Positions 15,201 to 24,563 of a stretch of 55,467 bases of DNA are shown here, in pieces. Position 1 is the stretch's first letter. Each line of letters starts with the position of its first letter. The position numbers and the translations under genes were made by a program. The DNA is from CAMEON01 sp964463245 (lineage in GTDB: Bacteria > Bacillota > Clostridia > Oscillospirales > CAG-272): contig CAYXBU010000004.1 of NCBI GenBank assembly GCA_964463245.1, positions 1 through 55,467 on the forward strand, read 5' to 3'. The notes under the pieces were generated by a model that saw only the letters and a list, made by a program, of their open reading frames with translations, searched no databases and was not told the origin of the DNA.

Positions 15201-16410
15201 GCTGTATGATCTCCAATTTGATGCCGAGCCTCGTCAGGTCGGCGAAGAAGGTGGGGTAGCTCTTGCACACCGCCTCGGCTCCCGTGATCTCCCCGCCGAG
15301 CAGAGAGAGCAGGACAGAGAGAGCCATGACGATGCGGTGGTCGTTATGCCCGCAGAGCGGGCGGGTCGGGGGATGAAGTTCGACGGGGGACACCGTGACC
15401 CTGTCCTCCTCCACCGTGACGGCCACGCCGCAGGCAGACAGCTCCTCGGCCATGGCGGCCGCGCGGTCGCTCTCCTTGATGCGGAGGCGTGCCGTACCGG
15501 TAAAGGTTCCGCCGTGGCATACCGCCGCGACCGCAAACAGGATGGGGGCAAGGTCGGGGCAGTCCCCGATGTGCAGGGTGGGACAGCCGTCGACCAATCG
15601 GGCAAAGTGGGCACGGTATACGCGGTCGCCCTGCAGGGAGTCGTCGTCCAGCCCCTCTATGACTACCGAGGAGCCGAACAGGTTCAGAGCATCCGGGAAG
15701 GCGGCATTCGACCAGTCCCCCTCTACCCATACCTCTCGTGGCGCATAATGTTGCCCGCCCGGGATGACCAGCGTCTGCCGATCCTCCCACGCGACCTTGA
15801 CACCAAAGGCGGCAAGGGCGCGGATGGTCATGTCGATATACGGGCGACTCTCCACGGCGGTGGAGATAGAGATGCGGCTGTCCTCCGACAGGAGGGGCAG
15901 AGCATAGAGCAGGCCGGTCAAGAACTGACTGCTGATGTTGCCGGCCACGGAATAGGCTCCCGTCCGCAGCTGTCCCTTGACCCGTAGGCGGCTGTTCTCG
16001 CGCTCGAAGAGCAGTCCCTGCTCGGATGCGATCTGCTCGTATACCGAGAGGGGACGGGCAAACAGCCGCTCGGCTCCGACAAAGACCGTCTCCTGCTCGG
16101 AGAGCAGGGCGATCGGAATGAGGAATCGCAGAGTACTGCCACTCTCGCGGCAGGGGAGGGTAGCCCCTGATAGGAATTGTGCAGGTCGGAGACCCCTTAC
16201 AGTGGAAACACCATCGGCAAGGGTGATATCCGCGCCCAGGGCGCGGAGGCAATCCACCGTGGCGGAAACGTCCTGACTATCAGCTATGCCGTGGACGCGG
16301 CTGGTCCCCTCGCACAGGGCGGCGGCCAGAAGCAGGCGGTGCGCCATGCTCTTGGACGGGGGAGCCTGCAGGGAGCCGTGGGCGGTGCTTTTCTCAATGC
16401 GGACACGCAT
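15190..16410 (-). CDS. aroA: 3-phosphoshikimate 1-carboxyvinyltransferase (EPSP synthase)
   Basis: The product has 406 residues. It joins PEP to shikimate-3-phosphate. The start at 16410 gives the conserved opening LQAPPSKSMAHRLLLAAAL. The longer open frame upstream is only aroQ sequence. ESGSTLRFLIPIALL, the central SSQFLTGLLYALPLL and the C-terminal GHNDHRIVMALSVL are family blocks. The start follows the aroQ stop by one base. No substitution that obviously destroys activity was seen. Confidence 0.93.
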   Translation of the reverse strand: MRVRIEKSTAHGSLQAPPSKSMAHRLLLAAALCEGTSRVHGIADSQDVSATVDCLRALGADITLADGVSTVRGLRPAQFLSGATLPCRESGSTLRFLIPIALLSEQETVFVGAERLFARPLSVYEQIASEQGLLFERENSRLRVKGQLRTGAYSVAGNISSQFLTGLLYALPLLSEDSRISISTAVESRPYIDMTIRALAAFGVKVAWEDRQTLVIPGGQHYAPREVWVEGDWSNAAFPDALNLFGSSVVIEGLDDDSLQGDRVYRAHFARLVDGCPTLHIGDCPDLAPILFAVAAVCHGGTFTGTARLRIKESDRAAAMAEELSACGVAVTVEEDRVTVSPVELHPPTRPLCGHNDHRIVMALSVLLSLLGGEITGAEAVCKSYPTFFADLTRLGIKLEIIQHEA

Positions 16411-16411
16411 A

Positions 16412-16849
16412 TCAGCTGTCCTCTCTGTTGCACAGCATATCCATGGCCTCGCGGTAGCCGTCGATGCCGTGACCGATGATCGAGGCCACGCAGGCCGCGC
16501 GGATATAGCTGACCTGTCGGAAGTCCTCGCGTTGACTGACATCCGAGATATGCACCTCCACCGTCGGGAGGGAGACCGCCTTGAGGGCATCCAGAAGGGC
16601 GATGCTGGTGTGAGTGTAGGCACCGGGGTTGATCACGATGCCGTCCGCACCGGCGAAGTAGGCTTCCTGTATCTTGTCCACAAGGTCGCCCTCATGGTTG
16701 GATTGATACAGGACAAGCTCCACGCCGCGCTGTGCGGCATGAGTCGTCAGCATCTCGCACAGCTCGGTGTAGCCGGTCTTTCCGTACAGGCTCGGCTCGC
16801 GAATGCCCAGCATATTGAGGTTGGGGCCGTTTATGACATATAGTTTCAT
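16412..16849 (-). CDS. aroQ: 3-dehydroquinate dehydratase, type II
   Basis: The product has 145 residues, the normal size of the dodecameric type II enzyme. It dehydrates 3-dehydroquinate to 3-dehydroshikimate. VINGPNLNMLGIREPSLYG carries the catalytic Tyr and Asn. HEGDLVDKIQEA, INPGAYTHTSIA and VEVHISDV are further blocks. AAGGAG lies eight bases before the ATG, which overlaps the upstream stop codon as ATGA. An in-frame GTG three codons earlier is less likely. Confidence 0.93.
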   Translation of the reverse strand: MKLYVINGPNLNMLGIREPSLYGKTGYTELCEMLTTHAAQRGVELVLYQSNHEGDLVDKIQEAYFAGADGIVINPGAYTHTSIALLDALKAVSLPTVEVHISDVSQREDFRQVSYIRAACVASIIGHGIDGYREAMDMLCNREDS

Positions 16850-18084
16850 GATGACCACTCCTTCAGAACAGCTTCTGTGACCTCATCGATGTCACCGGAT
16901 GCCTCCACGCGACAGTCGGCTGTTTCGACATAGCGCGGGAACCGCTCCTTGTAGCGACGGCGTATGGCCTCGCGGTCGGAGGCCAACGGGCGGTCGGCGG
17001 TGGGGGTCAGCAACTCGGGCGGGCGATCCAAGAAGAACAGCCGCCCGTTCTGCCGCAGGGCGCGGACATTCTCCTCACGCAGGATGCTCCCGCCGCCGGT
17101 CGCAATGACCACTCCCGTCAGGGGGGCAAGCTCGGCTCGGATGACCTGCGACTCCAGCTCTCGGAAGCCACTCTCCCCTTCGGCGGCGAACACGGCGGGA
17201 ATGCTCCGTCCGTGCGCCTCGATGCAGGTGTCGGCATCCAAAAATCGTCTCCTCAGCCGTGCGGCCAGCCGCCGCCCGATGGTGCTCTTGCCGGAGGCGG
17301 GCATACCCGTCAGGACGATGTTCTCCCGCCCTGTCAGCATTTTTTTGTACACTTCATCGGTCGTGCCGTCGGGGTAGACCGTGTCAAGGAACAGTTCGGA
17401 GGCGCGGACGGCCTGCGCCACCAGCATATACAGCCCACCCTCGGCGGGAATGCCGCGCTCGCGCGCATCCAGCACCAGATTCGTGCGGAGGGGATTGTAG
17501 ACCGCATCCACCACCCCGCAGAGGGCGGGGAAGTAGGACAGATCCAGCAGCCTGTCCTCGGCGTGGGGGTACATCCCGACCGGGGTGGTGTTGATGAGGA
17601 AGGTAATGTCGGTGTGATGTGTCTGCAGCTGCTCGTAGGTGATACTGCCGTCCCGTCCCGTGCGCCCGACCCGCAGGATCTCGCGTGCGCCCAGGCTCTC
17701 TGCCACGGCCACCGCCGTGCGGGAGGTACCGCCGGTACCCGTGACCGCCACCTTCTGTCCGCGCAGGTCTATATTCAGGCGGCGGATGAGGGCGGTCATG
17801 CCGTACAGGTCGGTGTTGTAGCCGCAGAGCATCCCGCCTTTGTTGACCACCGTGTTGACCGCGCCGATACGGGCGGCGGTCTCCTCCACCCGGTCAAGGT
17901 ACGGGATGACCGCCCCCTTGTAGGGGATGGTCACATTGATGCCGCAGAAGTCCCGCTTGCGGAGGAAGCCCTCCAGCGCATCGGGGGGCAGGGGGCAGAG
18001 CTCGTAGTCGGGGTTGCCCAGGAGGGCATGGATGTCAGCCGAGAAGCTGTGCCCCAAACGCTCGGCGATACAGCCGTACTTCAC
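16846..18084 (-). CDS. aroEK: Fused shikimate dehydrogenase-shikimate kinase
   Basis: The product has 412 residues. Residues 1-245 are AroE: HSFSADIH binds shikimate, VTIPYK holds the catalytic Lys56, YNTD gives Asp92, and VTGTGGTSRTAV is the NADP loop. Residues 255-412 are AroK: P-loop GMPASGKST (260-268), DAD at 283-285, ATGGGS (328-333), and a later DRPLA lid. The fusion would reduce 3-dehydroshikimate and then phosphorylate shikimate in one chain. The start codon is GTG, overlapping the aroC stop as GTGA. I see no frameshift or stop between domains, so the fusion is real in this sequence. The compound symbol is descriptive. Confidence 0.93.
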   Translation of the reverse strand: MKYGCIAERLGHSFSADIHALLGNPDYELCPLPPDALEGFLRKRDFCGINVTIPYKGAVIPYLDRVEETAARIGAVNTVVNKGGMLCGYNTDLYGMTALIRRLNIDLRGQKVAVTGTGGTSRTAVAVAESLGAREILRVGRTGRDGSITYEQLQTHHTDITFLINTTPVGMYPHAEDRLLDLSYFPALCGVVDAVYNPLRTNLVLDARERGIPAEGGLYMLVAQAVRASELFLDTVYPDGTTDEVYKKMLTGRENIVLTGMPASGKSTIGRRLAARLRRRFLDADTCIEAHGRSIPAVFAAEGESGFRELESQVIRAELAPLTGVVIATGGGSILREENVRALRQNGRLFFLDRPPELLTPTADRPLASDREAIRRRYKERFPRYVETADCRVEASGDIDEVTEAVLKEWSS

Positions 18085-19199
18085 GATGTGGCCTCCTCGC
18101 GCAAGCGATCCGGGCAGGCCAGCACGTCGGTGCCATAGCGGCGGGTGATGAGGTCGGCCAGCCCCAGAGCCGTGACCGCCTCCACCACGGGGGCGGCGCG
18201 GTGCAGGATGGCGGGATCATGCCGCCCGTGCAGGGTCAGGGTCTCCTCCCGCAGGGTGATCGGGTCGGCTGTCCGCTGGGGCTTGAAGATGGAGGGGGTC
18301 GGCTTGACCACGACTCGGAAGCGGAGGGGCATACCGTTGGTGATGCCGCCGTTAATGCCGCCGTTGCGGTTGGTCAGGGTGACGACCCGCCCGTCGCGGA
18401 TGACAAAGGGGTCGTTGGCGGTGCTCCCGCGCAGGGTGGCAAAGCCGAAGCCGTCCCCGAACTCCACCCCCTTGACGGCGGGCACCGAGAACAGGAGCTT
18501 GGACAGCTCGCCCTCCACCGTGTCAAACCACGGTTCTCCCAGCCCTACGGGCAGACCGCTGACCAGGGTCTCCAGTATCCCGCCCACGCTGTCGCCGTCC
18601 TCGGCGGCGGCGCGGATGGCCTTGATCATGCGGATGCCCGCCTCGGCATCCAGCACGGGGAAATCCATTTGCGTAAGGCGGGGAAGGTCATCCGGGGTCA
18701 AGGGACAGGTGTCCTCCACCCCCGCGACCTGCGAGATGCGGGTACCGATGCAGATACCGGCATGAGACAGGGCAGGCTCTATGATGGCGGCGGCCGCCAC
18801 GAGCGCGGCGGTCAGACGACCCGAGAAGTGCCCGCCGCCCCGCCTGTCCTCGTAGCCGTGATACTTGCAATAGCCCGCATAGTCAGCGTGACCGGGGCGG
18901 GGCAGGAAGCCCTCGGATGCATAGTCTGCCGAGTGCTGACGGGTGTTGGGGATCAGGATGGTCAGCGGTGTGCCGGTCGTGTGTCCCTGCCATGCGCCGC
19001 TGAGGATGCGGAACTCATCCGGCTCCCGCCGCCCGGTGGACAGGTCATCCTTGGGACGACGACGCGCCAGCCGCGCGGCAATATGCCCCTCGTCGATCGG
19101 GATGCCGGGGGCAAGCCCGTCCAGCACTGCGCCGATGGCCTCCCCGTGACTCTCGCCGAACAGCGTGACGGTCAGGGCTGATCCAAACGTATTCTTCAT
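18081..19199 (-). CDS. aroC: Chorismate synthase
   Basis: The product has 372 residues. It removes phosphate from EPSP to make chorismate, using reduced FMN. The start is set by the conserved FGSALTVTLFGESHG. RRRPKDDLSTGRREPDEF, GRPGHADYAGYCKYHG and DRRGGGHFSGRLTAA are signature blocks, with the two His and the Arg cluster present. AAAGGA lies ten bases upstream. It is separated from aroB by 195 bp holding dispersed repeat copy B, the largest gap inside the array. Confidence 0.95.
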   Translation of the reverse strand: MKNTFGSALTVTLFGESHGEAIGAVLDGLAPGIPIDEGHIAARLARRRPKDDLSTGRREPDEFRILSGAWQGHTTGTPLTILIPNTRQHSADYASEGFLPRPGHADYAGYCKYHGYEDRRGGGHFSGRLTAALVAAAAIIEPALSHAGICIGTRISQVAGVEDTCPLTPDDLPRLTQMDFPVLDAEAGIRMIKAIRAAAEDGDSVGGILETLVSGLPVGLGEPWFDTVEGELSKLLFSVPAVKGVEFGDGFGFATLRGSTANDPFVIRDGRVVTLTNRNGGINGGITNGMPLRFRVVVKPTPSIFKPQRTADPITLREETLTLHGRHDPAILHRAAPVVEAVTALGLADLITRRYGTDVLACPDRLREEATS

Positions 19200-19230
19200 G
19201 TGCTCAGTTCCTTTTTCGTTTCTTTTTTCT

Positions 19231-19377
19231 GGGGGGAACTTCCTGAAGGAAGTTTCCCCCGGACTCCTTTCAAGGACTTTTCCGATAATTTTCCTTGTCG
19301 AGGGTAGGCTTGATGACAGTCCTTCTTGTCTCCTTCGCTTATGTGGGAGCCGTGCCCCACAGTGTATTTGAAAAATC
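19231..19377 (-). repeat. Dispersed intergenic repeat, copy B
   Basis: Read on the minus strand it has the early block (TGTGGGGCACGGCTCCCACA, 19343-19362), the segment CCCTCGACAAGG, the block AAAAGTCCTTGAAAGGAG, and the closing hairpin GGGGGAAACTTCC/GGAAGTTCCCCCC (19231-19260). The order matches copies A and C. It lies between aroB and aroC. The hairpin is followed by A, not U, on the coding strand, so it should not terminate the operon. Confidence 0.7.
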
Positions 19378-19394
19378 AAGTACTTTTCGATTGT

Positions 19395-20408
19395 CTATCG
19401 CATCTCGTATGCAAGCAATTTCGCCTCCAGCTCGGAGAGCGGGGTCTTCCGTATCTCCCCGTGCCCGATCTTGTCCACGGTCACGGCATACACCGACTCC
19501 GCCTCCCGCTTCTTGTCATGCAGCAGGTAGGGGAACAGGGTGGACATGGGGGCGGGCATCTCGGTCGGGAGACCCAGCCGCGCCCAGATCGGCAAAAGTC
19601 GCTCCCGAACAGCGGGGGCGCACATCGGGAGCATCCCGAGGGCAACGCTCTCCCCGTGGGTCAGACCCCCCAAGCCCTCATGGGCTTCCAGCGCGTGCCC
19701 CAGCGTGTGCCCAAAGTTGAGGATGCGGCGAAGTCCTGCTTCCCGCTCGTCCTCTGCTACCACGGCGGCCTTGATCGCTACGGCGCGGGAGACCAGCTCC
19801 TCCATCGGCGGCAGGGGGTCTTTTTCAAAGAGAGCAAAGCCCTCGGCATCCGAGGTCAATGCCATCTTGACCGCCTCGGCCAGCCCCGAGGAGACCTGGC
19901 GGGGTGGGAGAGTAGCCAGCGTGTCGCAGTCCGCGACTACGCGGCGGGGCTGATAAAAGGAGCCGACGATGTTCTTCACGCCGCCCAGATTGACGGCGGT
20001 CTTGCCGCCGACCGAGGAGTCCACCATGGAGAGAACCGTGGTGGGCAGGTTGTAGAAGTCGATCCCCCGCATATAGATCGAGGCGGCAAAGCCGGCCAGA
20101 TCACCGACTACGCCGCCGCCTACCGCGACCACGCAGTCGGAGCGGGAGAAGCCGTGCTCCAGCATGGCGGAGAGCAAGGTCTCCAGGCAGGAAAGGCTCT
20201 TGGAACCCTCCCCCTGCGGGACGGTCACGCAGACAGGCTCTGCCGCCGCACGGCGGACGGCCTCGGCGTAGGCGGCGGGAACGCCGCTGTCGGTCACGAT
20301 CAGCACCCGCCGCCGAAGCGGGATCAGCTCCCCGATCCGCGCAAGCAGACCGTGTCCGACCAGCACGTCATAGCTGTCCTTTCCCAATTCTACCCGAACG
20401 CTCGTCAT
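19395..20408 (-). CDS. aroB: 3-dehydroquinate synthase
   Basis: The product has 337 residues. It cyclises DAHP to 3-dehydroquinate using NAD and a metal ion. VAVGGGVVGDLAGFAAS is the NAD/substrate loop. LPTTVLSMVDSSVGGKTAVN and LNFGHTLGHALE carry the metal ligands. The ATG at 20408 overlaps the pheA stop as ATGA, with AAGGAG seven bases upstream inside pheA. About 20 residues shorter than many AroB proteins, mainly at the C-terminus. Confidence 0.94.
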   Translation of the reverse strand: MTSVRVELGKDSYDVLVGHGLLARIGELIPLRRRVLIVTDSGVPAAYAEAVRRAAAEPVCVTVPQGEGSKSLSCLETLLSAMLEHGFSRSDCVVAVGGGVVGDLAGFAASIYMRGIDFYNLPTTVLSMVDSSVGGKTAVNLGGVKNIVGSFYQPRRVVADCDTLATLPPRQVSSGLAEAVKMALTSDAEGFALFEKDPLPPMEELVSRAVAIKAAVVAEDEREAGLRRILNFGHTLGHALEAHEGLGGLTHGESVALGMLPMCAPAVRERLLPIWARLGLPTEMPAPMSTLFPYLLHDKKREAESVYAVTVDKIGHGEIRKTPLSELEAKLLAYEMR

Positions 20409-21496
20409 GCGCGTGCTCCTTCCCGATAGCAACCGACGATCTTGAGCTGCTCGCAGCAGGGAGCCAGATCGGAGAGCAGTGCCTTTCCCTCCGGCTCGTA
20501 CAGGTTGCCGTCTGCCTCGGCAAAGAAATAGTATTGCCAGAACAGCTCCTTCATGGGGCGACTTCGCAGGGTACGCAGGTTGAAGCCGTGCGAACCGATG
20601 ATGTCAATGGCACGAGCCAATGCCCCCGCCTGATTGGGCACGGTAAAGAGGAGGATGGAGTGGACTCCCTGCTCGGCAGACGACGGGCGGTGGGGGGTGC
20701 GGGAGAAGACCGCGAAGCGGGTGGAGTTGGTGTTGGCGGTATTGATATTCGTGGCCAGCACCTCCAGCCCGAACAGCTCCGCCGCCTCCCGTGAGGCGAT
20801 GGCGGCGACCGTCCGATCCTCGGAGTTGGCAACGAAGCGGGCGGCCAGTGCCGTGTTGGAGTGCTCCTCGGTGCGGAAGCCGTGCTTTTGAATGTAGGCG
20901 GCGCACTGACCCAGTGCCTGCGGGTGGCTGACCACCGTGCGGATGTCCGCCAGCTGTGTGCCGGGCTTGGCCAGCAGATCCTGCGTGACCGGCAGCTCGG
21001 TCATCTCGTTGACCGACAGGGAACCCGAGAACATCAGGTCGGTCACGGCACCCACCTCGCCCTGAAAGCTGTTCTCCACCGGCAGGAGCACCAGGTCGCA
21101 CTCCCCCTCCTCCACTGCACGGTAGGCGGCGGCGAAGTCCGGGTAGGGAACCGCCGTGGCGGCCGGGTAGAGCTTCCGCACGGCTAAGTGGGCGAAGGCT
21201 CCCTCGGTGCCCGCGTAGGCGACACGAACCCCCGAAAGCAGATACCGCTGGTATTGGCGGGAGACGGACATGGTGTCCCTCAGAAACTCAACATAAAAGG
21301 AGCGCAGCTCCTCCGGTACCGACTCGGCGCGCCGACTGACAATGTCGGCCTCTCGCGCCGCGTCCAGTATGGGTAGCCCGCGCTCTCCCTTGAAGGCGGC
21401 TACCGACTCGGCCGCCCGCATCCGTCGGCAGAACAGCTCTGCCATCTCGCGATCGATCTGATCAATCTCGGCTCTTGCCGCTTGTAACTCGTTCAT
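20405..21496 (-). CDS. pheA: Bifunctional chorismate mutase-prephenate dehydratase (P-protein)
   Basis: The product has 363 residues. Residues 1-85 are the AroQ-class chorismate mutase helix domain (RAEIDQIDREMAELFCRRM). About 90-275 is prephenate dehydratase (VAYAGTEGAFAHLA, LPVENSFQGEVG, and NTNSTRFAVF near the end). About 285-360 is a regulatory ACT domain (HSILLFTVPNQAGALARA), which in the family binds Phe and inhibits. The product is phenylpyruvate. An AAAGGAG lies 28 bases before the ATG with a small hairpin (GCGGA/TCCGC) between them, so initiation may be unusual. Only a weak AGG lies close to the start. Confidence 0.93.
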   Translation of the reverse strand: MNELQAARAEIDQIDREMAELFCRRMRAAESVAAFKGERGLPILDAAREADIVSRRAESVPEELRSFYVEFLRDTMSVSRQYQRYLLSGVRVAYAGTEGAFAHLAVRKLYPAATAVPYPDFAAAYRAVEEGECDLVLLPVENSFQGEVGAVTDLMFSGSLSVNEMTELPVTQDLLAKPGTQLADIRTVVSHPQALGQCAAYIQKHGFRTEEHSNTALAARFVANSEDRTVAAIASREAAELFGLEVLATNINTANTNSTRFAVFSRTPHRPSSAEQGVHSILLFTVPNQAGALARAIDIIGSHGFNLRTLRSRPMKELFWQYYFFAEADGNLYEPEGKALLSDLAPCCEQLKIVGCYREGARA

Positions 21497-21570
21497 GTAC
21501 CTGCCGCGGATGCTCCGCGTCTCCTTTGTGATGTATATCTTTTATTGATGAATATCTGCCATCGCTCGGA

Positions 21571-22773
21571 TCATTGTCCGGGGGTCAACCCGTATTCCTG
21601 CGCCAGAGCCATGAAGCCGGGCAGAGCCAGCTCAACTGTGCGGCGGCTGACACAGTAGGCGATCCGCACATAGCCGGGACAGCCAAAGCTGTCCGACGGG
21701 ACAAACAGGATGCCGTGGGTCTTGGCTCTCTCCAGGAAGGCATTGGCATCCGACTCGGGGGACTTCAAAAAGAGGTAGAAAGCACCCTTCGGGCAGACTG
21801 CCTCGAATCCGTAAGAGGTCAGCTCATCATACAGCAGGCGGCGGTTGCCGTCATAGACCGACAGGTCTGCCGTCTTGCCGAGGCAGGCGGGGATCATGCG
21901 CTGGAAGAGCGCGGGGGCGCAGACATAGCCCATCCCTCGCGCCGCGCCCATCAGAGCCTCGTAGACCGCACGGGCATCCGCCGCACCGGGGTGCACCAGC
22001 ACATACCCGATGCGCTCGCCCGGCAGGGACAGCGACTTACTGAAGGAGTAGCAGACCAGCGTGTTCTCGTAGTAGACAAGCGGTGCCGGGACAGACTTCC
22101 CGTCGTACACCAGCTCGCGGTACGGCTCGTCCGACACGAGGTAGATGGCGTGTCCATAGGTCGCCGACTTCTCACGGAGCAGAGCCGCCAGCGCGGTCAG
22201 CTCCTCGACCGACAGGATAGCCCCGGTGGGGTTGTTGGGGGAGTTGATCACCACCAGCCTTGTGTGCGCCGTGATGGCGCGGCCGAGAGCTTCCATGTCC
22301 GGGGCAAAGCTCGGTTCACGGGCGGGTACCTCCACGACCCGTGCGCCGGCGTGCTCCAAGAACACCCGGTATTCCGGGAAGCAGGGGGTGAGGATGACAG
22401 CCTCGTCCCCGTCTCCGGGGGAGAGCAGAGCACCAAAGCAGGCCGTCAGAGCGGCGGCGGCTCCCACTGTCAGGTAGATCAGGGCGGGGTCGACCTCGAC
22501 TCCCGTGGTCTCGCGTGTATAGGCGGCGATGGCGGCACGGACGGTCGGGTCTCCCGCCGCTGTGGTGTAGCCGTGCAGGGCGGTCGGGTCACTGTCTCGC
22601 AACAGGGTCTCCAGGGTCTCGGTGACCACCGATGGGGGCGGAACCGAGGGGTTGCCGATGGTGAAATCCAGCACGGCATCCTCGCCCGCCTCCTGCTTGC
22701 GGCGGGTCGCATACTCAAACAGCTCCCGAATGGCCGAGCGATTCGCCCCCAGCCTGCGGGCTGACTCATTCAT
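21571..22773 (-). CDS. PLP-dependent class I/II aminotransferase, probably for aromatic amino acids
   Basis: The product has 400 residues. The fold-type I pattern is clear: VINSPNNPTGAILS, LVSDEPYRELVYDGK and the lysine site YSFSKSLSLPGERIGY. The chain continues to IAYCVSRRTVELAL. Its place between the transporter genes and pheA suggests that it carries out the last step from phenylpyruvate and hydroxyphenylpyruvate to Phe and Tyr, but related enzymes use aspartate or alanine. The start at 22773 follows AAAGGAAG. It starts 46 bp after the ATPase gene with no terminator between them, so co-transcription is likely. Confidence 0.85.
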   Translation of the reverse strand: MNESARRLGANRSAIRELFEYATRRKQEAGEDAVLDFTIGNPSVPPPSVVTETLETLLRDSDPTALHGYTTAAGDPTVRAAIAAYTRETTGVEVDPALIYLTVGAAAALTACFGALLSPGDGDEAVILTPCFPEYRVFLEHAGARVVEVPAREPSFAPDMEALGRAITAHTRLVVINSPNNPTGAILSVEELTALAALLREKSATYGHAIYLVSDEPYRELVYDGKSVPAPLVYYENTLVCYSFSKSLSLPGERIGYVLVHPGAADARAVYEALMGAARGMGYVCAPALFQRMIPACLGKTADLSVYDGNRRLLYDELTSYGFEAVCPKGAFYLFLKSPESDANAFLERAKTHGILFVPSDSFGCPGYVRIAYCVSRRTVELALPGFMALAQEYGLTPGQ

Positions 22774-22819
22774 GTGAAAGCACTTCCTTTTCTTGTGGGT
22801 TGCGGTCGCTTGTCGCGGC

Positions 22820-23614
22820 TTACCCCAGCAGTCCGCGGTCGCTGGTGAACTCACTGCCGCTGCAGGCGGCGAACTTTTCCAGAAGCTCCGCTACGGTAAG
22901 GTTCTTTTTCTCCTCGCCCGCAATATCCAGAATGATGCGCCCCGCGTGGAGCATGATGAGCCGGTCGCCGTAGCGGATGGCATCCTTCATGTTGTGGGTG
23001 ATCATCAGGGTGGTCAGGTTCTCCTCGCGGACGATGCGCTCGGTGATGGACATGACGGTATCGGCGGTCTTGGGGTCAAGTGCGGCGGTATGCTCGTCCA
23101 GAAGGAGCAGACGCGGCTTTTGCAGGGTCGCCATCAGAAGGGTGAGAGCCTGCCGCTGACCGCCCGAGAGGGTACCGGCCTTAGCCGACAGGCGGGTCTC
23201 CAGTCCCAGCCCCAACTCGGCCAGCCGACGGCGGTAGTCCTCGCGCTCCTCGCGGCGGATGCCGGGCAGGAGGGTGCGGGACTTGCCGCGCCGATAGGCC
23301 AGCGCAAGGTTCTCCTCGATCTGCATAGCGGCGGCGGTGCCGACCATCGGGTCTTGATACACCCGCCCGAGGTATTTGGCTCGCTTGTGCTCGGGCAGGC
23401 GGGTCACATCGATGCCGTCCAAGAGGATGCTCCCCTCGTCCGGCAGCCAAGTCCCGCAGATGGCGTTCTGCATGGTGCTCTTACCGGCACCGTTGCCGCC
23501 GATGACGGTCACGAACTCGCCGTCCTGCAGGGTCAAGGACATATCATCCAGAGCCACCTTCTCATCGATGGTGCCCTTATTGAATATTTTGGTCACGTTT
23601 CGCATCTCAAGCAT
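22820..23614 (-). CDS. ABC transporter ATP-binding protein (TrpZ-type)
   Basis: The product has 264 residues. Walker A is GGNGAGKST (39-47), the signature is LSGGQRQAL, and Walker B is LLLLDEHTAALDP. His in place of the more usual Pro after the catalytic Glu is typical of this subfamily (COG1101). It overlaps the permease gene by 8 bp, with GGGAGG inside that gene. It powers the uptake of the ligand bound by the lipoprotein encoded at 24564. The operon context argues for an aromatic amino acid. Confidence 0.88.
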   Translation of the reverse strand: MLEMRNVTKIFNKGTIDEKVALDDMSLTLQDGEFVTVIGGNGAGKSTMQNAICGTWLPDEGSILLDGIDVTRLPEHKRAKYLGRVYQDPMVGTAAAMQIEENLALAYRRGKSRTLLPGIRREEREDYRRRLAELGLGLETRLSAKAGTLSGGQRQALTLLMATLQKPRLLLLDEHTAALDPKTADTVMSITERIVREENLTTLMITHNMKDAIRYGDRLIMLHAGRIILDIAGEEKKNLTVAELLEKFAACSGSEFTSDRGLLG

Positions 23615-24512
23615 GGTGTTTTCCTCCCTTCCCGGAGTGGAGGCCGGTGCGGATCTTGCCGGCAACATAGGGGACACCCAAGAAGATCACGACCACCACG
23701 GCAGACAGTGCCTTGAGCAGGTCGGCATCAAGTCCTAAGAAGATGACGGTCTGGTAGACGAAGTAGTAGATGACAGCACCGACCATGACGCCACCCAGCT
23801 TGATGGCAAAGTTGGAGCCGATGTGCTTGACTACCGCCTCGCCGATGACCACGGCGGCCAGACCGATGACCACGGCGCCGCGTCCCATGTTGATGTCGGC
23901 GGCACCCTCATACTGACAGCGGAGACCGCCTGCCAGCGCGACCAGCCCGTTGGACAGAGCCAGCCCGATGATCTTGCAGACACCGGTGTTGATGCCCTGT
24001 GCGCGGCTCATGATGGGGTTGCAACCGGTCGCACGGATGGCACAGCCCAGCTCGGTGCCGAAGAAGAGGTACAGAAGCCCGACTAAGATCACCGCCGCGA
24101 TGCCCAGGAGGATCAGGGCGGAGGGGATGTTCATCTGGGACAGCAATACGGGGTAGTTACGGGCAGGGAGAGCCTGATTGGCTTTTCCCATGATCTTCAG
24201 ATTGACCGACCACAGCACCATCTGGGTCAGAATACCCGACAGGATGGCGGGGATGCCCAGCCCGATATGCAGGGCACCGGTCACACACCCGGCGATCAGC
24301 CCGGAGGCGAAGGCCGCCAGCAGTGCCAGCCATGGGTTCACACCGCTCCTCATGAGCATGGTGCAGACAGCCGCGCCGGTGCAGATCGAGCCGTCCACCG
24401 TCATATCGGCCATGTCCAGAATACGGTAGGTAATGTATACGCCCAGTGCCACGATGCCCCAGGTCAATCCCTGTGCTGCGGCACCCGGCAGGGAGGATAG
24501 CCAGTCTAACAT
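23607..24512 (-). CDS. ABC transporter permease (TrpY-type, COG4120)
   Basis: The product has 301 residues with eight or nine hydrophobic helices. The N-terminus GLTWGIVALGVYITYRILDMADMTVDGS is the standard opening of the permeases that work with ABC_sub_bind lipoproteins. IRATGCNPIMSRAQGINT is the cytoplasmic loop that contacts the ATPase. AAGGAG lies eight bases before the ATG. It is in one operon with the ATPase and the lipoprotein. Confidence 0.88.
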   Translation of the reverse strand: MLDWLSSLPGAAAQGLTWGIVALGVYITYRILDMADMTVDGSICTGAAVCTMLMRSGVNPWLALLAAFASGLIAGCVTGALHIGLGIPAILSGILTQMVLWSVNLKIMGKANQALPARNYPVLLSQMNIPSALILLGIAAVILVGLLYLFFGTELGCAIRATGCNPIMSRAQGINTGVCKIIGLALSNGLVALAGGLRCQYEGAADINMGRGAVVIGLAAVVIGEAVVKHIGSNFAIKLGGVMVGAVIYYFVYQTVIFLGLDADLLKALSAVVVVIFLGVPYVAGKIRTGLHSGKGGKHHA

Positions 24513-24563
24513 ACGGTCAACTCCTTACATTTCGTGATGGATGTTCAAGCGGACGGAGTACCG

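Noticed and set aside
19231..19260. Terminator inside the aromatic array
   Set aside because: The hairpin is strong, but on the coding strand it is followed by an A-rich, not U-rich, stretch.
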